From Enterobacter ludwigii (lineage in GTDB: Bacteria > Pseudomonadota > Gammaproteobacteria > Enterobacterales > Enterobacteriaceae), in contig CP083824.1 in assembly GCA_023023105.1 (NCBI GenBank), forward strand, positions 4,588,001-4,652,000: a DNA stretch of 64,000 nucleotides, in the 5' to 3' direction. The notes beneath the pieces were generated by a model, which saw only the letters and a list, made by a program, of their open reading frames with translations, was not told the origin of the DNA and searched no databases. A program made the position numbers and the translations under genes. Below are positions 44,121-54,248 of this stretch, piece after piece. Every line of letters begins with the position of its first letter. The first letter of the stretch is position 1.

Positions 44121-44131
44121 AGGTGACGTTT

Positions 44132-45544
44132 ATGCAACGAGGGATAGTCTGGGTAGTCGATGACGATAGCTCCATCCGTTGGGTGCTTGAACGCGCGCTC
44201 ACAGGGGCAGGATTAAGCTGCACGACGTTTGAGAGCGGCAGCGAAGTGCTCGACGCACTCACCACCAAAACGCCCGATGTTCTGCTCTCAGATATTCGCA
44301 TGCCGGGAATGGACGGGCTGGCGCTTTTAAAACAGATCAAACAACGCCACCCTATGCTTCCGGTCATCATAATGACGGCGCACTCCGATCTTGATGCCGC
44401 AGTGAGCGCCTATCAGCAAGGGGCGTTCGATTACCTACCAAAACCGTTTGATATCGACGAAGCGGTAGCGCTGGTTGAGCGTGCAATTAGCCACTATCAG
44501 GAACAGCAACAGCCTCGCCACACACCCGATTTTGGGCCAACAACTGACATTATCGGCGAAGCGCCGGCGATGCAGGATGTGTTTCGTATTATTGGCCGTT
44601 TGTCCCGCTCGTCCATCAGCGTATTAATTAACGGCGAATCGGGAACCGGTAAAGAGCTCGTGGCGCATGCATTACATCGCCACAGCCCGCGGGCAAAAGC
44701 CCCGTTTATCGCCCTGAATATGGCAGCAATCCCGAAGGATTTGATTGAATCCGAACTGTTCGGCCACGAAAAAGGGGCATTTACCGGCGCGAACACAATT
44801 CGTCAGGGGCGCTTTGAACAAGCTGACGGTGGAACACTGTTCCTGGATGAGATCGGCGATATGCCGCTGGATGTCCAGACCCGCCTGCTGCGCGTACTGG
44901 CCGACGGGCAGTTTTATCGCGTGGGTGGCTATGCGCCGGTGAAGGTGGACGTGCGCATTATCGCCGCGACTCACCAGAACCTGGAGCAACGCGTGCAGGA
45001 AGGAAAATTCCGTGAGGACTTATTCCATCGCCTGAACGTCATTCGCGTCCATTTGCCACCGCTGCGTGAACGCCGGGAAGATATTCCTCGCCTGGCACGT
45101 CACTTCCTGCAGGTGGCAGCTCGGGAACTGGGTGTGGAAGCTAAGCAGCTTCATCCAGAAACCGACGCAGCCCTCACGCGTCTCGCGTGGCCAGGTAACG
45201 TGCGCCAGCTGGAAAACACCTGCCGCTGGCTGACCGTGATGGCCGCCGGACAGGAAGTCCTGATTCAGGATTTACCGGCCGAGCTGTTTGAAGCAACCGC
45301 ACCAGAGAGCAGTACCGGGCACGCGCTGCCGGATAGCTGGGCGACGCTGCTGGCGCAGTGGGCCGACCGCGCGCTGCGTTCCGGTCATCAAAACTTACTC
45401 TCAGAGGCTCAGCCAGAGATGGAACGTACGTTATTGACCACTGCGCTCCGCCATACACAAGGGCATAAGCAGGAAGCCGCTCGCCTGTTGGGATGGGGAC
45501 GTAATACCCTGACGCGCAAGCTGAAAGAGCTGGGAATGGAGTAA
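44132..45544 (+). CDS. glnG: Nitrogen response regulator NtrC
   Basis: NtrC~P activates sigma-54 promoters under nitrogen limitation. The 470 residues contain a receiver (DDDSS, phospho-Asp54 in [12 protein letters not shown]), AAA+ domain (Walker [15 protein letters not shown] loop contacting sigma-54, [11 protein letters not shown]) and a Fis-type helix-turn-helix at the end ([20 protein letters not shown]). ATG 44132 ([12 protein letters not shown]) has AAGGTG six bases upstream. Confidence 0.98.
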   Translation: MQRGIVWVVDDDSSIRWVLERALTGAGLSCTTFESGSEVLDALTTKTPDVLLSDIRMPGMDGLALLKQIKQRHPMLPVIIMTAHSDLDAAVSAYQQGAFDYLPKPFDIDEAVALVERAISHYQEQQQPRHTPDFGPTTDIIGEAPAMQDVFRIIGRLSRSSISVLINGESGTGKELVAHALHRHSPRAKAPFIALNMAAIPKDLIESELFGHEKGAFTGANTIRQGRFEQADGGTLFLDEIGDMPLDVQTRLLRVLADGQFYRVGGYAPVKVDVRIIAATHQNLEQRVQEGKFREDLFHRLNVIRVHLPPLRERREDIPRLARHFLQVAARELGVEAKQLHPETDAALTRLAWPGNVRQLENTCRWLTVMAAGQEVLIQDLPAELFEATAPESSTGHALPDSWATLLAQWADRALRSGHQNLLSEAQPEMERTLLTTALRHTQGHKQEAARLLGWGRNTLTRKLKELGME

Positions 45545-45653
45545 TATCCGCTCTTGTGTAAAGGTTATTAATTGAGCGCAAATTGCCGTTATTTTGCGCT
45601 TTACTGTTTCGATGAGTTTTGTATGATCGTGCCCGGAAATTGGGGGGACCATC

Positions 45654-45764
45654 ATGCTGGAATCATTAGTGAATTTGCTCTCTAGCGGTGCAGCCGAAAG
45701 CCATACACCGCAAACAGCCGTTGCGGCGGTGCTGTGCGCGGCGCTGGTTGGGCTGTTTAGCTAG
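45654..45764 (+). CDS. yshB: Small membrane protein YshB (36 aa)
   Basis: A 36-residue frame between glnG and hemN reads MLESLVNLLSSGAAESHTPQ then TAVAAVLCAALVGLFS. This is nearly the E. coli YshB small protein in the same location. The C-terminal half is one membrane helix. A GGGGGGA ribosome-binding site precedes the ATG. Function is unclear; in Salmonella it has been linked to intracellular fitness. Confidence 0.9.
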   Translation: MLESLVNLLSSGAAESHTPQTAVAAVLCAALVGLFS

Positions 45765-45781
45765 CGGGTTTGAACGTAAAA

Positions 45782-45813
45782 GCCGGGTGGCAGCTTCGCC
45801 TTACCCGGCCTAC
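45782..45813. repeat. REP-type palindrome between yshB and hemN
   Basis: GCCGGGTGGCAGCTTCG, then CCTTACCCGGCCTAC: a well-conserved REP unit in the convergent gap. Confidence 0.85.
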
Positions 45814-45837
45814 GTTTCGTACTTTTGGCTATGCGCC

Positions 45838-47211
45838 TTAAATCACTCGCGAGAACTGCTGCATACGCGCTTTCTGACGCAGATACGCGTCAAAGCACAT
45901 GCAAATATTACGGATCAACAGACGCCCTTTCGGCGTGACCTCAATCATACTCTCCGATACATCCACCAGCCCATCTTTCGCCAGCGGTGCAATCAGCTTC
46001 AGGTCTTCCGCAAAATAATCGCTGAAGTTCAGCTCCCACTGCGCTTCCACGTCGCTGAAATCGAGACGGAAGTTGCAGATAAGCGCCTTGATGACATCAC
46101 GGCGAATACAGTCGTCGCGCGTTAACGCAATGCCGCGCCACAGCGCGTTGCCGATGTCATCAACCTGCTGGTAGTACGACTTCAGCTCTTTCTGGTTTTG
46201 TGCATAGCAGTCGCCAATCATGCTAATGGCAGAGACGCCCATCCCCAGCAAATCGGTATCGCCCTGGGTGGTGTAGCCCTGGAAATTGCGGTGCAGGACC
46301 CCTTCGCGCTGAGCAATCGCCAGTTCGTCGTCCGGACGGGCAAAGTGATCCATGCCAATGAACTGATAACCGGTTGCGGTCAGCGAAGTAATAGTTTCCT
46401 GTAAAATATCCAGCTTCTGTTGGGCAGAAGGGAGATCGGCATCTTTAATTTTGCGCTGGGCAGCAAACAGCGTCGGCAGATGCGCATAGTTAAAGACGCT
46501 CAGACGGTCCGGGCTGAGTTCGGCCACACGTTTCAGCGTGAAGGCAAAACTTTCCGGCGTCTGCTTTGGCAGGCCGTAAATCAGATCAATGTTGGTCGAG
46601 GTGAAACCAATCTCACGCGCGTGATTGAGCAAGGCGAAGATAAACTCTTCGTCCTGCTCACGGTTCACCAGACGCTGTACTTCTTTATTGAAATCTTGCA
46701 CGCCCATACTCAGGCGGTTAAAACCTTCAGCGCGTAAGTGATCCAGTACATCCAGTTCAATTTCACGCGGATCGACTTCGATCGAGATTTCAGCGTCGGC
46801 GTTAAAACTGAAATTGCCGCGCAGCAGGTTCATCAGGCGGCTAATTTGCGCTTTATTAAGATAGGTTGGCGTGCCGCCGCCCCAGTGAAGCTGGCTAACG
46901 TGACGGTCTTTAAACAGCGGCGCGCGATGGACAATTTCTTGTTCGAGCGCGTCAAGATACTGATCAGCTTTATGCTGCTGGCGGGTAACGATTTTATTGC
47001 AGCCGCAGAAGTAGCAAAGCTTGTGGCAGAACGGAATATGGACGTAGAGCGACAGCGGACGCTCAGGATAGCGCGCGACAGCCTGCTGAAAATCCCCCTC
47101 GCCGAAGGTATCGGAGAACTCCAGCGCGGTGGGGTATGACGTATAACGCGGCCCGGAATAGTTATATTTCTGGATTAGGGCCAAATCCCAGTCGATAGTT
47201 GGTACAGACAT
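45838..47211 (-). CDS. hemN: Oxygen-independent coproporphyrinogen III oxidase
   Basis: HemN is a radical-SAM enzyme that converts coproporphyrinogen III to protoporphyrinogen IX without oxygen. The 457 residues equal E. coli HemN. They include the cluster motif HIPFCHKLCYFCGCNK (Cx3Cx2CxC) and GGGTPTYLN. The C-terminal HemN domain ends DAYLRQKARMQQFSRVI. ATG 47211 (MSVPTIDWD) has AAGGAG, which lies in the end of the small frame upstream. Confidence 0.98.
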   Translation of the reverse strand: MSVPTIDWDLALIQKYNYSGPRYTSYPTALEFSDTFGEGDFQQAVARYPERPLSLYVHIPFCHKLCYFCGCNKIVTRQQHKADQYLDALEQEIVHRAPLFKDRHVSQLHWGGGTPTYLNKAQISRLMNLLRGNFSFNADAEISIEVDPREIELDVLDHLRAEGFNRLSMGVQDFNKEVQRLVNREQDEEFIFALLNHAREIGFTSTNIDLIYGLPKQTPESFAFTLKRVAELSPDRLSVFNYAHLPTLFAAQRKIKDADLPSAQQKLDILQETITSLTATGYQFIGMDHFARPDDELAIAQREGVLHRNFQGYTTQGDTDLLGMGVSAISMIGDCYAQNQKELKSYYQQVDDIGNALWRGIALTRDDCIRRDVIKALICNFRLDFSDVEAQWELNFSDYFAEDLKLIAPLAKDGLVDVSESMIEVTPKGRLLIRNICMCFDAYLRQKARMQQFSRVI

Positions 47212-47213
47212 GC

Positions 47214-47396
47214 TCACTCCTTCCGTTGGTGTCGCGTTCGTACACGGCGGCCCGACCTGGCCCCGTTGCGGGCCATCATTCGGGTGCGCAGCCACTTCTG
47301 TCGCCGCGACAACCGCCGTAGTTTAACGAATAACCACACCAGATAACATATAATCGGAAGGGTTATAAGCAGGACTATCGTGCCTGCCGGGTGCAA
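47214..47396 (-). CDS. Possible small membrane protein between yihI and hemN
   Basis: A 60-codon frame with one hydrophobic helix (TIVLLITLPIICYLVWLFVK) and a strongly basic tail (RRLSRRQKWLRTRMMARNGA). The start would be TTG with only a weak ribosome-binding sequence. It exactly fills the gap between yihI and hemN, ending two bases before hemN. The topology looks real, but a non-coding leader cannot be excluded. Confidence 0.4.
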   Translation of the reverse strand: MHPAGTIVLLITLPIICYLVWLFVKLRRLSRRQKWLRTRMMARNGARSGRRVRTRHQRKE

Positions 47397-47399
47397 ATG

Positions 47400-47915
47400 T
47401 TAGTTTCCGCCCTTCAGAAGACGCATCATATCTTCCTGTTTCTCGTCTTCTTCTTCATCTTCGTCATCGTCGTATGACAGGCCCAGCTTCTGCATCAGTT
47501 CATCAATACGATCCAGTTTGGCATCCACCCATGACTGCTCTTCAGCAGTCAGGGTTTCACCCTCTTCAAGACGTTCCAGGAGCGCGTCCAGGCGCTCATC
47601 GTTCTCCAGCATATCCAGCTCAGCCTGCGGTGAAAGCATAGGTTTCTCGCTCTTTGGTTTGTGCTGCTTAGTGACCGGGGTGTCTGTCACGCCCAGTGGA
47701 ATGGGAGTTTTACTGCCGATACGAGGATCTTTCTGCTGCTTACCTTTTGCAGAAGCGCCCGCAGTACCACCACCGTTTGCACGGCTACCCGCAGCATGAC
47801 CGCGATGCTTTTTGTCGCGTTTACGGTCGCGCGCTTCCTGGTTCAGTTCTTCGCGCGTTTTGCGGCGTGCTTTCGCAGGGCGTTTAGCACCCGCAGCGGA
47901 GGTTGGTTTTTTCAT
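47400..47915 (-). CDS. yihI: Der GTPase-activating protein YihI
   Basis: YihI stimulates the GTPase Der and so modulates 50S ribosome assembly. The 171 residues have a long basic, low-complexity N-terminal half ([20 protein letters not shown]), a short helical core ([20 protein letters not shown]) and an acidic C-terminus with [10 protein letters not shown]. These are all typical of the family. Divergent from csrC/engB. Confidence 0.94.
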   Translation of the reverse strand: MKKPTSAAGAKRPAKARRKTREELNQEARDRKRDKKHRGHAAGSRANGGGTAGASAKGKQQKDPRIGSKTPIPLGVTDTPVTKQHKPKSEKPMLSPQAELDMLENDERLDALLERLEEGETLTAEEQSWVDAKLDRIDELMQKLGLSYDDDEDEEEDEKQEDMMRLLKGGN

Positions 47916-47985
47916 GATGTTTTATCTTTAAGTCGTTTTCTTCAGTATAGAATTGCGGCGAAATCTAGCAGAAAGCAAGCAAAGA

Positions 47986-48226
47986 AAAAAGGCGACAGAG
48001 CAATCTGTCGCCTTTTTTCCTGACTCACAACCCTTAGCGGGTCAGACATTCCATGTTTGCCAACAACAAACCCTGTTTATCCCTTGGCTTATACCGTCCG
48101 TGATACGGTTCCATTTCCTGTTAAAACGCCTCCAGGCGCTGGTCATCCTGACAATCCTGCGTCTTCGCCTCCTGGCGCTCCTGACCCTAATCCTTAAGTC
48201 GATATCCTGTTGGCTTCCTCGCCCTG
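47986..48226 (-). ncRNA. csrC: CsrC regulatory RNA
   Basis: CsrC sequesters the translational regulator CsrA. The minus strand has many GGA motifs, including the conserved block GGGTCAGGAGCGCCAGGAGG followed by CGAAGAC. It ends in the terminator GGCGACAGA / TCTGTCGCC with T6. Position between yihI and engB is the same as in E. coli. The 5' end near 48226 is inferred from GGGCGAGGAAGCCAACAGG; TTGTTA-N16-TAAAGT upstream is a plausible promoter. The length of about 241 is near the known 245. Confidence 0.9.
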
Positions 48227-48492
48227 ACGCACACTTTACCTTGTTCCGTTAAACTAACAAGCAACGAAACGGTACAAAAAGGGATTTTCAGATAATTACC
48301 TGGAAATAAGCTAATGATTTAAAACAGTTTGGCTTTTTTGACGCCTGCGATTTCTCTGAAATATCCCAAAGCATGATTAGCCGATCTCTCACAACGGCCG
48401 GGGCTTTCACCTACAGACCTATGCAATCAGAAAAGCCTTTTGCCTGCATTCGGGTATAATCCCCTTCAGATTACGATTTTGGAGACGACCAC

Positions 48493-49122
48493 GTGACTAC
48501 CTGGAACTACCAACAGACGCATTTTGTCACCAGTGCGCCCGATATTCGCCACCTTCCTTCTGATACCGGTATTGAAGTGGCATTTGCTGGCCGCTCCAAT
48601 GCGGGGAAATCCAGCGCCCTGAACACGCTGACAAATCAGAAAAGCCTGGCGCGTACCTCAAAAACACCTGGCCGTACCCAGTTGATTAACCTGTTTGAAG
48701 TCGCAGAGGGCAAACGCCTGGTCGACTTACCGGGCTACGGTTACGCTCAGGTCCCCGAAGAGATGAAAATCAAGTGGCAGCGTGCGCTGGGTGAATACCT
48801 GGAAAAACGCATGTGCCTGAAAGGCCTGGTGGTGCTGATGGATATCCGTCACCCCCTGAAAGATCTGGATCAGCAGATGATCGACTGGGCTGTAGCAAGC
48901 GATATTGCCGTACTGGTACTGCTGACGAAAGCCGACAAGCTGGCAAGCGGCGCGCGTAAAGCGCAGGTGAATTTGGTTCGCGAAGCGGTGCTGGCTTTCA
49001 ACGGCGATGTGCAGGTGGAGCCGTTCTCCTCGCTGAAAAAGCAGGGCGTGGACAAACTGCGTCAGAAGCTCGACACCTGGTTTAGCGAGCTGGAACCCGC
49101 GACGGAAGCGGAAGAAGAGTAA
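48493..49122 (+). CDS. engB: Ribosome-biogenesis GTPase EngB (YihA)
   Basis: EngB is an essential GTPase needed for 50S maturation and cell division. The 209 residues show G1 [13 protein letters not shown]2 TPGRTQ, G3 [12 protein letters not shown]4 [10 protein letters not shown] and G5 SSLKKQG. The start is GTG 48493, preceded by GGAGACGACCAC. The gap 48227-48492 holds the divergent csrC and engB promoters and no other gene. Confidence 0.97.
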   Translation: MTTWNYQQTHFVTSAPDIRHLPSDTGIEVAFAGRSNAGKSSALNTLTNQKSLARTSKTPGRTQLINLFEVAEGKRLVDLPGYGYAQVPEEMKIKWQRALGEYLEKRMCLKGLVVLMDIRHPLKDLDQQMIDWAVASDIAVLVLLTKADKLASGARKAQVNLVREAVLAFNGDVQVEPFSSLKKQGVDKLRQKLDTWFSELEPATEAEEE

Positions 49123-49129
49123 TACCGAG

Positions 49130-49152
49130 CGCGGCGATGTCCGCGTTTTTTT
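49130..49152 (+). terminator. Rho-independent terminator of engB
   Basis: CGCGG / CGATGT / CCGCG followed by seven T residues, eight bases after the engB stop. Confidence 0.8.
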
Positions 49153-49175
49153 GCCTGATTTTTTCTTTGCCGCAA

Positions 49176-49284
49176 TAAAAAACGCCCCAGTCATTACTGA
49201 CTGGGGCGGCTAAAATATTCAGCCAAATCCGATTACGTGAAGTAAAAGGTCTGAAAGATAGAACATCTTACCTCTGTACCCTAC
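49176..49284 (-). ncRNA. spf: Spot 42 RNA
   Basis: A 109-base minus-strand segment starting GTAGGGTACAGAGGTAAGAT and ending in the CGCCCCAGTCA / TGACTGGGGCG terminator with a T tract is essentially identical to E. coli Spot 42. This is the CRP-repressed sRNA that controls galK and many catabolic genes. It lies downstream of polA as usual. Confidence 0.98.
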
Positions 49285-49432
49285 GCCGATAACTCTACCC
49301 CTTTTTGTGCTGCAGAAAAAGCACTTTTTGTAGTTTTTTTTCATTATTTACATAGGGAATTCTAATGATCGTCACAAAACGCACTTTGTTATGTTGCTAA
49401 CTTACATAAAAAGCGCGTTATTCGCAGAGCCT

Positions 49433-52225
49433 TTAGTGAGCCTGATCCCAGTTTTCACCACTTCCGACTTCCACCAGCAACGGCACATCGAGTGTCATGC
49501 TGCTTTCCATCAGTTCGTGGATCTTCTTCGATACAGCGTCGAGGTCGTCTTTGTGCACTTCGAATACCAGTTCATCGTGAACCTGCATGATCATTTTCAC
49601 GCGGGGCTTCTCTTTTTCCAGCCAGGCATCAACGGCGATCATCGCACGCTTAATGATGTCCGCCGCGGTACCTTGCATAGGGGCGTTGATTGCCGCACGT
49701 TCTGCACCCGCGCGGCGCGCGGCATTGCTGGATTTGATGTCCGGTAAGTAGAGACGGCGGCCATCGAGTGTTTCGACGTAACCTTTCTCTTTCGCCTGTG
49801 CGCGGGTACGTTCCATATATTCCAGCACGCCCGGATAACGCTCGAAGTAGAGATCCATATACTTCTGCGACTCTTTGCGTGGAATGTTGAGCTGGCGCGA
49901 CAGACCAAATGCGCTCATACCGTAGATCAAACCAAAGTTGATCGCTTTGGCACTGCGGCGCTGTTCGTTGGTTACGCTATCCAGCGGCAAACCGAAGACT
50001 TCCGCCGCGGTTGCACGGTGGATATCCTTCCCTTCGGCAAACGCGGTCAGCAAGCCTTTGTCGCGGGACAGATGCGCCATAATACGTAGCTCAATTTGCG
50101 AGTAGTCTGCAGAGACGATCAGGTAGTCATCTGGAGCAATAAAAGCCTGACGGATTCGGCGGCCTTCTTCATTACGTACCGGAATGTTCTGCAGGTTTGG
50201 ATCGGTTGAAGAGAGTCGACCCGTCGCCGCCACAGCCTGATGATACGACGTATGCACACGGCCCGTTTTCGGGTTGATCATCAGCGGGAGCTTATCAGTG
50301 TAAGTGGACTTCAGCTTCGCGAGACCCCGATACTCCAGAATCACTTTTGGCAGGGGGTAATCCAGTGCCAGCTCTTCAAGCACCTCTTCAGACGTCGACG
50401 GTGCACCACCAGGCGTTTTCTTCAGCGGCTTGATGCCCTGCTTTTCAAACAGGATGGTTTGTAGCTGTTTCGGCGACGAGAGGTTAAACGGTTCTCCAGC
50501 AAGCTCATGCGCTTTTTGCTCAAGCTCGGTCAGACGCTGCGCGAGCTCCCCGGAGTGGTTATGCAATACGGTTGGATCGATTTTAACGCCATTGCGCTCA
50601 ATACGTGAAAGCACAGGCACCAGTGGCATCTCAATATGCTGGAATACGTTCAGCGGCCCTGCTTCTTTCTGAAGTTTTGGCCACATCTTCAGGTGCAATT
50701 GCAGGGTGACATCCGCGTCTTCCGCCGCATAGCGACCCGCCTCTTCGAGTGCAATCTGGTTGAAGGTAAGTTGATTTTTCCCTTTACCGGCAATCTCTTC
50801 GAAAGTGATGGTTTTATGTTTCAGCCAACGGTCTGATAAGGAATCCATATCATGGCGACCTGCAACACTGTCCAGAATGTAGGATTCCAGCATGGTGTCG
50901 AATGCAATACCGCGCAGCTCAATATCGTAGTTTTGCAGAATACCGCGATCGTACTTCAGGTTTTGTCCGACTTTGAGCGCCTTGTCGTCTTCCAGAATCG
51001 GCTTCAGCAGCTCAAGCACGCGTTCACGGGAGATCTGCGCCGGCGCATCCAGGTAATCGTGTGCAACAGGGACATAAGCCGCCATCCCCGGTTCAGTGGC
51101 AAATGACAGGCCCACCATATTGGCAGAGATGTTGTCGAGGCTGTCGGTTTCCGTGTCAAAGGCAAAGACCGGCGCTTTTTTCAGTTTCTCAATCCAGGCG
51201 ATCAGCTGCGACTCTTCAAGAATCGTTTCGTAGTTGTCGAAGGACAAGGTTACGGCTTCTTCTTCGGCTTGTTCTTCAGCATCAACCACTATCGTCTCTT
51301 TCGGTTTTGCTGCTGGCTTAGCCCCTTTTGCCTGTAACCACTTGCCGCTTTCGACGTCGGTGATCCAGCGCTTGAATTCGTATTGCTTAAACAAGTTCAG
51401 CAGATCGTCAGCAGAAGGCTGCTGCACTTCCAGTTGCTCACAACCCAGTTCCAGTTCGACATCGGTTTTAATCGTTGCCAGCTTATAAGAGAGGTAAGCC
51501 ACCTCTTTGTTATCTTGAAGTTTTCCGGCCATGGTTTTTGCACCACGGAAGGAGAGCCCGGCGATTTTATCCGATTCCGCGTACAGCGTATCCAGCCCGC
51601 CCAGCCCCTGAAGCAGCGCCTGTGCCGTTTTTTCACCGACACCAGGGACTCCTGGGATGTTATCCGACGAGTCGCCCATCAACGCGAGGAAGTCGATAAT
51701 CAGCTCAGGCGGTACGCCATATTTTGTGACAACCTCTTCAGGCCCCAGAATGGTGTTGGTCATGGTGTTAATCAGGGTGATACCTGGCGTTACCAGCTGC
51801 GCCATATCTTTATCACCGGTGCTGATCAGCACCGGACGGCCCATTTTTTCAGCTTCACGCGCCAGCGTGCCGATGACGTCATCGGCTTCAACACCAGAGA
51901 CCGCCAGCAGCGGCAGGCCCATCGCTTTCACCATGGCGTGCAGCGGCTCAATCTGCGCACGCAGATCGTCAGGCATTGGCGGACGGTGAGATTTGTAATG
52001 CTCAAACAACTCGTCGCGGAAGGTTTTGCCTTTGGCATCAAAGACCACCGCCGCATGGGTTGGCTGATACTGGAGTATCAGGCTGCGCAGCATGTTAAGC
52101 ACGCCATACATCGCGCCGGTAGGTTCCCCTGCGCTATTGGTCAGAGGAGGAAACGCATGATACGCCCGATACAGGTAAGAAGAGCCGTCGACGAGAATAA
52201 GAGGGTTTTCTGGGATCTGAACCAT
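49433..52225 (-). CDS. polA: DNA polymerase I
   Basis: PolA removes RNA primers and fills gaps. The 930 residues comprise a 5'-nuclease domain (1-325; [30 protein letters not shown]), a proofreading exonuclease ([21 protein letters not shown]) and the polymerase domain. The latter has [13 protein letters not shown], motif [11 protein letters not shown], the O helix [14 protein letters not shown] and motif [15 protein letters not shown] 52225 ([14 protein letters not shown]) is the conserved start. Confidence 0.98.
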   Translation of the reverse strand: MVQIPENPLILVDGSSYLYRAYHAFPPLTNSAGEPTGAMYGVLNMLRSLILQYQPTHAAVVFDAKGKTFRDELFEHYKSHRPPMPDDLRAQIEPLHAMVKAMGLPLLAVSGVEADDVIGTLAREAEKMGRPVLISTGDKDMAQLVTPGITLINTMTNTILGPEEVVTKYGVPPELIIDFLALMGDSSDNIPGVPGVGEKTAQALLQGLGGLDTLYAESDKIAGLSFRGAKTMAGKLQDNKEVAYLSYKLATIKTDVELELGCEQLEVQQPSADDLLNLFKQYEFKRWITDVESGKWLQAKGAKPAAKPKETIVVDAEEQAEEEAVTLSFDNYETILEESQLIAWIEKLKKAPVFAFDTETDSLDNISANMVGLSFATEPGMAAYVPVAHDYLDAPAQISRERVLELLKPILEDDKALKVGQNLKYDRGILQNYDIELRGIAFDTMLESYILDSVAGRHDMDSLSDRWLKHKTITFEEIAGKGKNQLTFNQIALEEAGRYAAEDADVTLQLHLKMWPKLQKEAGPLNVFQHIEMPLVPVLSRIERNGVKIDPTVLHNHSGELAQRLTELEQKAHELAGEPFNLSSPKQLQTILFEKQGIKPLKKTPGGAPSTSEEVLEELALDYPLPKVILEYRGLAKLKSTYTDKLPLMINPKTGRVHTSYHQAVAATGRLSSTDPNLQNIPVRNEEGRRIRQAFIAPDDYLIVSADYSQIELRIMAHLSRDKGLLTAFAEGKDIHRATAAEVFGLPLDSVTNEQRRSAKAINFGLIYGMSAFGLSRQLNIPRKESQKYMDLYFERYPGVLEYMERTRAQAKEKGYVETLDGRRLYLPDIKSSNAARRAGAERAAINAPMQGTAADIIKRAMIAVDAWLEKEKPRVKMIMQVHDELVFEVHKDDLDAVSKKIHELMESSMTLDVPLLVEVGSGENWDQAH

Positions 52226-52348
52226 AATGTCCGTGCCTTTAATCAATTTATGGCTAAAGGATGCCACAGAAGGATGAAAACATCAGTTATTAGCGCCAGA
52301 TACAGGAAAAGATTTTACGATCGTGAAGATCTCTCGCAAAAAACAAAC

Positions 52349-52357
52349 TGTGGATAA
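52349..52357 (-). promoter_or_regulatory. DnaA box between polA and yihG
   Basis: TTATCCACA (minus strand) is a perfect DnaA box about 125 bases upstream of polA. A one-mismatch copy, TGTGGATAT, is at 52491-52499. DnaA is reported to stimulate polA in E. coli. The gap 52226-52665 is otherwise AT-rich without a gene. Confidence 0.6.
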
Positions 52358-52665
52358 GTTTGTGTATATTTTCACTTCATATGAATAACAGACGCAAAAA
52401 ATACATACGAGATATAATTTAGATCTTAATTATCATAATGTTATTTTGTTAGATCTCATCTGTATTACCCACTGATGACAATTTAGTCTATGTGGATATA
52501 AGCCCTGATTCGTGCAGAAGCGTAGCGAAATCTTCTGCAGTTGGGAAAAAGCCACCAACTCTCCGTGTGAAAGCGCCATTACTTCATCTGTTTTCTGGTA
52601 AAATCAGCGCCCAGCGCCGAATAGCCGGTCGCTCAATTACAGCTAACTATTTGAAAAAGCTAACC

Positions 52666-53574
52666 ATGTCGAGATTGCTCGCTGCAATAACATTACTGTT
52701 AAGCATTATTTTAACGATTCTGGTGACTATCGCCTGTTCTGTGCCGATCATTGTCGCAGGAATGATTAAACTGTTGCTGCCTGTGCCTGTGGTGTGGCGA
52801 GCCGTGTCCACATTTTGTAATTTCATGATGTATTGCTGGTGTGAAGGGCTGGCGATCCTGTTGTACCTGAATCCGCAACTGAAGTGGGATGTTGAAGGGC
52901 TAGAGAGCCTCAACAAAAAGAACTGGTACCTGCTAATTTGCAATCACCACAGTTGGGCTGACATCGTGGTGTTATGTGTGCTTTTCCGTAAGCACATCCC
53001 GATGAACAAATACTTCCTGAAACAGCAGCTCGCCTGGGTTCCTTTCATCGGTCTGGCCTGCTGGGCGCTTGATATGCCGTTTATGAAACGCTACTCGCGC
53101 AGCTATTTGATCCGTCATCCGGAGCATCGCGGTAAGGACGTGGAGACCACGCGCCGTTCCTGTGAAAAGTTTCGCGCGCACCCAACAACCATCGTGAACT
53201 TTGTTGAAGGCTCCAGGTTTACTGAAGAGAAGCGTCAACAAACACGTTCTCCTTTTCAGAACCTGCTGCCGCCAAAAGCCGCAGGTATTGCGATGGCGCT
53301 TAACGTGCTGGGTGCTCAGTTCGATAAATTACTTAACGTTACCCTCTGCTACCCGGAAAACGATAAAACGCCGTTCTTCGATATGCTCAGCGGCAAGCTG
53401 ACGCGCATTGTTGTACGTGTTGATCTGGTACCGATCGAGGCCGAATTACACGGTGACTACGTTAACGATAAGAATTTTAAACGTCGTTTCCAGTTATGGC
53501 TTAATACTCTCTGGAAAGAGAAAGACGAACAGATAGACAACATTAAATCTTCATACAAAAACGCCGGTCAGTGA
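52666..53574 (+). CDS. yihG: Inner-membrane acyltransferase YihG
   Basis: A 302-residue PlsC-type acyltransferase with an N-terminal membrane helix (residues 4-40). It has the HX4D motif NHHSWAD and the FVEGSRFT substrate-binding motif, followed by [15 protein letters not shown]. YihG acts as a lysophosphatidate acyltransferase in E. coli and affects phospholipid composition. The frame is open from 52492 but homology starts at [13 protein letters not shown]. In E. coli, yihF lies between this gene and dsbA; here only a terminator separates them. Confidence 0.92.
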   Translation: MSRLLAAITLLLSIILTILVTIACSVPIIVAGMIKLLLPVPVVWRAVSTFCNFMMYCWCEGLAILLYLNPQLKWDVEGLESLNKKNWYLLICNHHSWADIVVLCVLFRKHIPMNKYFLKQQLAWVPFIGLACWALDMPFMKRYSRSYLIRHPEHRGKDVETTRRSCEKFRAHPTTIVNFVEGSRFTEEKRQQTRSPFQNLLPPKAAGIAMALNVLGAQFDKLLNVTLCYPENDKTPFFDMLSGKLTRIVVRVDLVPIEAELHGDYVNDKNFKRRFQLWLNTLWKEKDEQIDNIKSSYKNAGQ

Positions 53575-53585
53575 CCGGCGTTTTT
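53556..53585. terminator. Bidirectional terminator, yihG / dsbA
   Basis: AAAACGCCGGTCA / G / TGACCGGCGTTTTT is a perfect palindrome that includes the yihG stop codon and has T tails on both strands. Confidence 0.92.
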
Positions 53586-53597
53586 ACATCAACAATC

Positions 53598-54221
53598 TTA
53601 CTTCTTCTCAACCAGGTATTTCACAGTATCTGCGTACTGCTGTACGAAGATATCCATGCTGCTGGTGTCCATGCCCTGCATGTTCAGCTGATACTTGCCA
53701 TTAACAAACATCGCCGGAACACCCTGAAGCTGCAGGTCGGCAGCAGCTTTTTCCTGCTGGGCCACCAGAGATTTCACGACAAAGCTGTTCCATGCCGCGT
53801 CATAGTCTTCACCTTTCACACCCGCATCAACGAATACTTTACGGATATCCGCAGTGGTCTGAACGGTCTGGGTTTTCTGTACGCCTTCAAACATTGGGGA
53901 AGTGATCTTATCTTCCACGCCCAGCGCGATAGCAACTGCCCACGCCTGAGTCAGGTCTTTACCCAATGGACCCAGGAACTCAACGTGGTACTTAGTCATT
54001 TTGGTGCCTTCTGGCAGCTTTTTCTTCACGTTATCGGAAACATGCAAGACCTGCTCGAACTGATAGCAGTGTGGGCAATAGAACGAGAAGAACTCCAGAA
54101 CCTGTGGCTCGCCAGCAACAGGCTTGTCCAGCGTGATGTACTGTTTTCCGTCGGTAAACTGCGCAGCAGAAGCGCTAAATGCCAGAATCATACCTGCCAG
54201 CGCCAGCCAAATTTTTTTCAT
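53598..54221 (-). CDS. dsbA: Periplasmic thiol:disulfide oxidoreductase DsbA
   Basis: DsbA introduces disulfides into exported proteins and is reoxidised by DsbB. The 207-residue precursor has a Sec/SRP signal ([19 protein letters not shown]), the active site [13 protein letters not shown] and the cis-Pro loop [15 protein letters not shown] 54221 has AGGAG upstream. It forms an operon with srkA (27 bases between them), under the CpxR box at 55300. Confidence 0.98.
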   Translation of the reverse strand: MKKIWLALAGMILAFSASAAQFTDGKQYITLDKPVAGEPQVLEFFSFYCPHCYQFEQVLHVSDNVKKKLPEGTKMTKYHVEFLGPLGKDLTQAWAVAIALGVEDKITSPMFEGVQKTQTVQTTADIRKVFVDAGVKGEDYDAAWNSFVVKSLVAQQEKAAADLQLQGVPAMFVNGKYQLNMQGMDTSSMDIFVQQYADTVKYLVEKK

Positions 54222-54248
54222 GATTAACTTTCTCCTGGGTGTGTCCAA

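Noticed and set aside
51383..52357. 324-codon open frame opposite polA
   Set aside because: Arg/Gln/His-rich antisense frame typical of codon-bias shadows.
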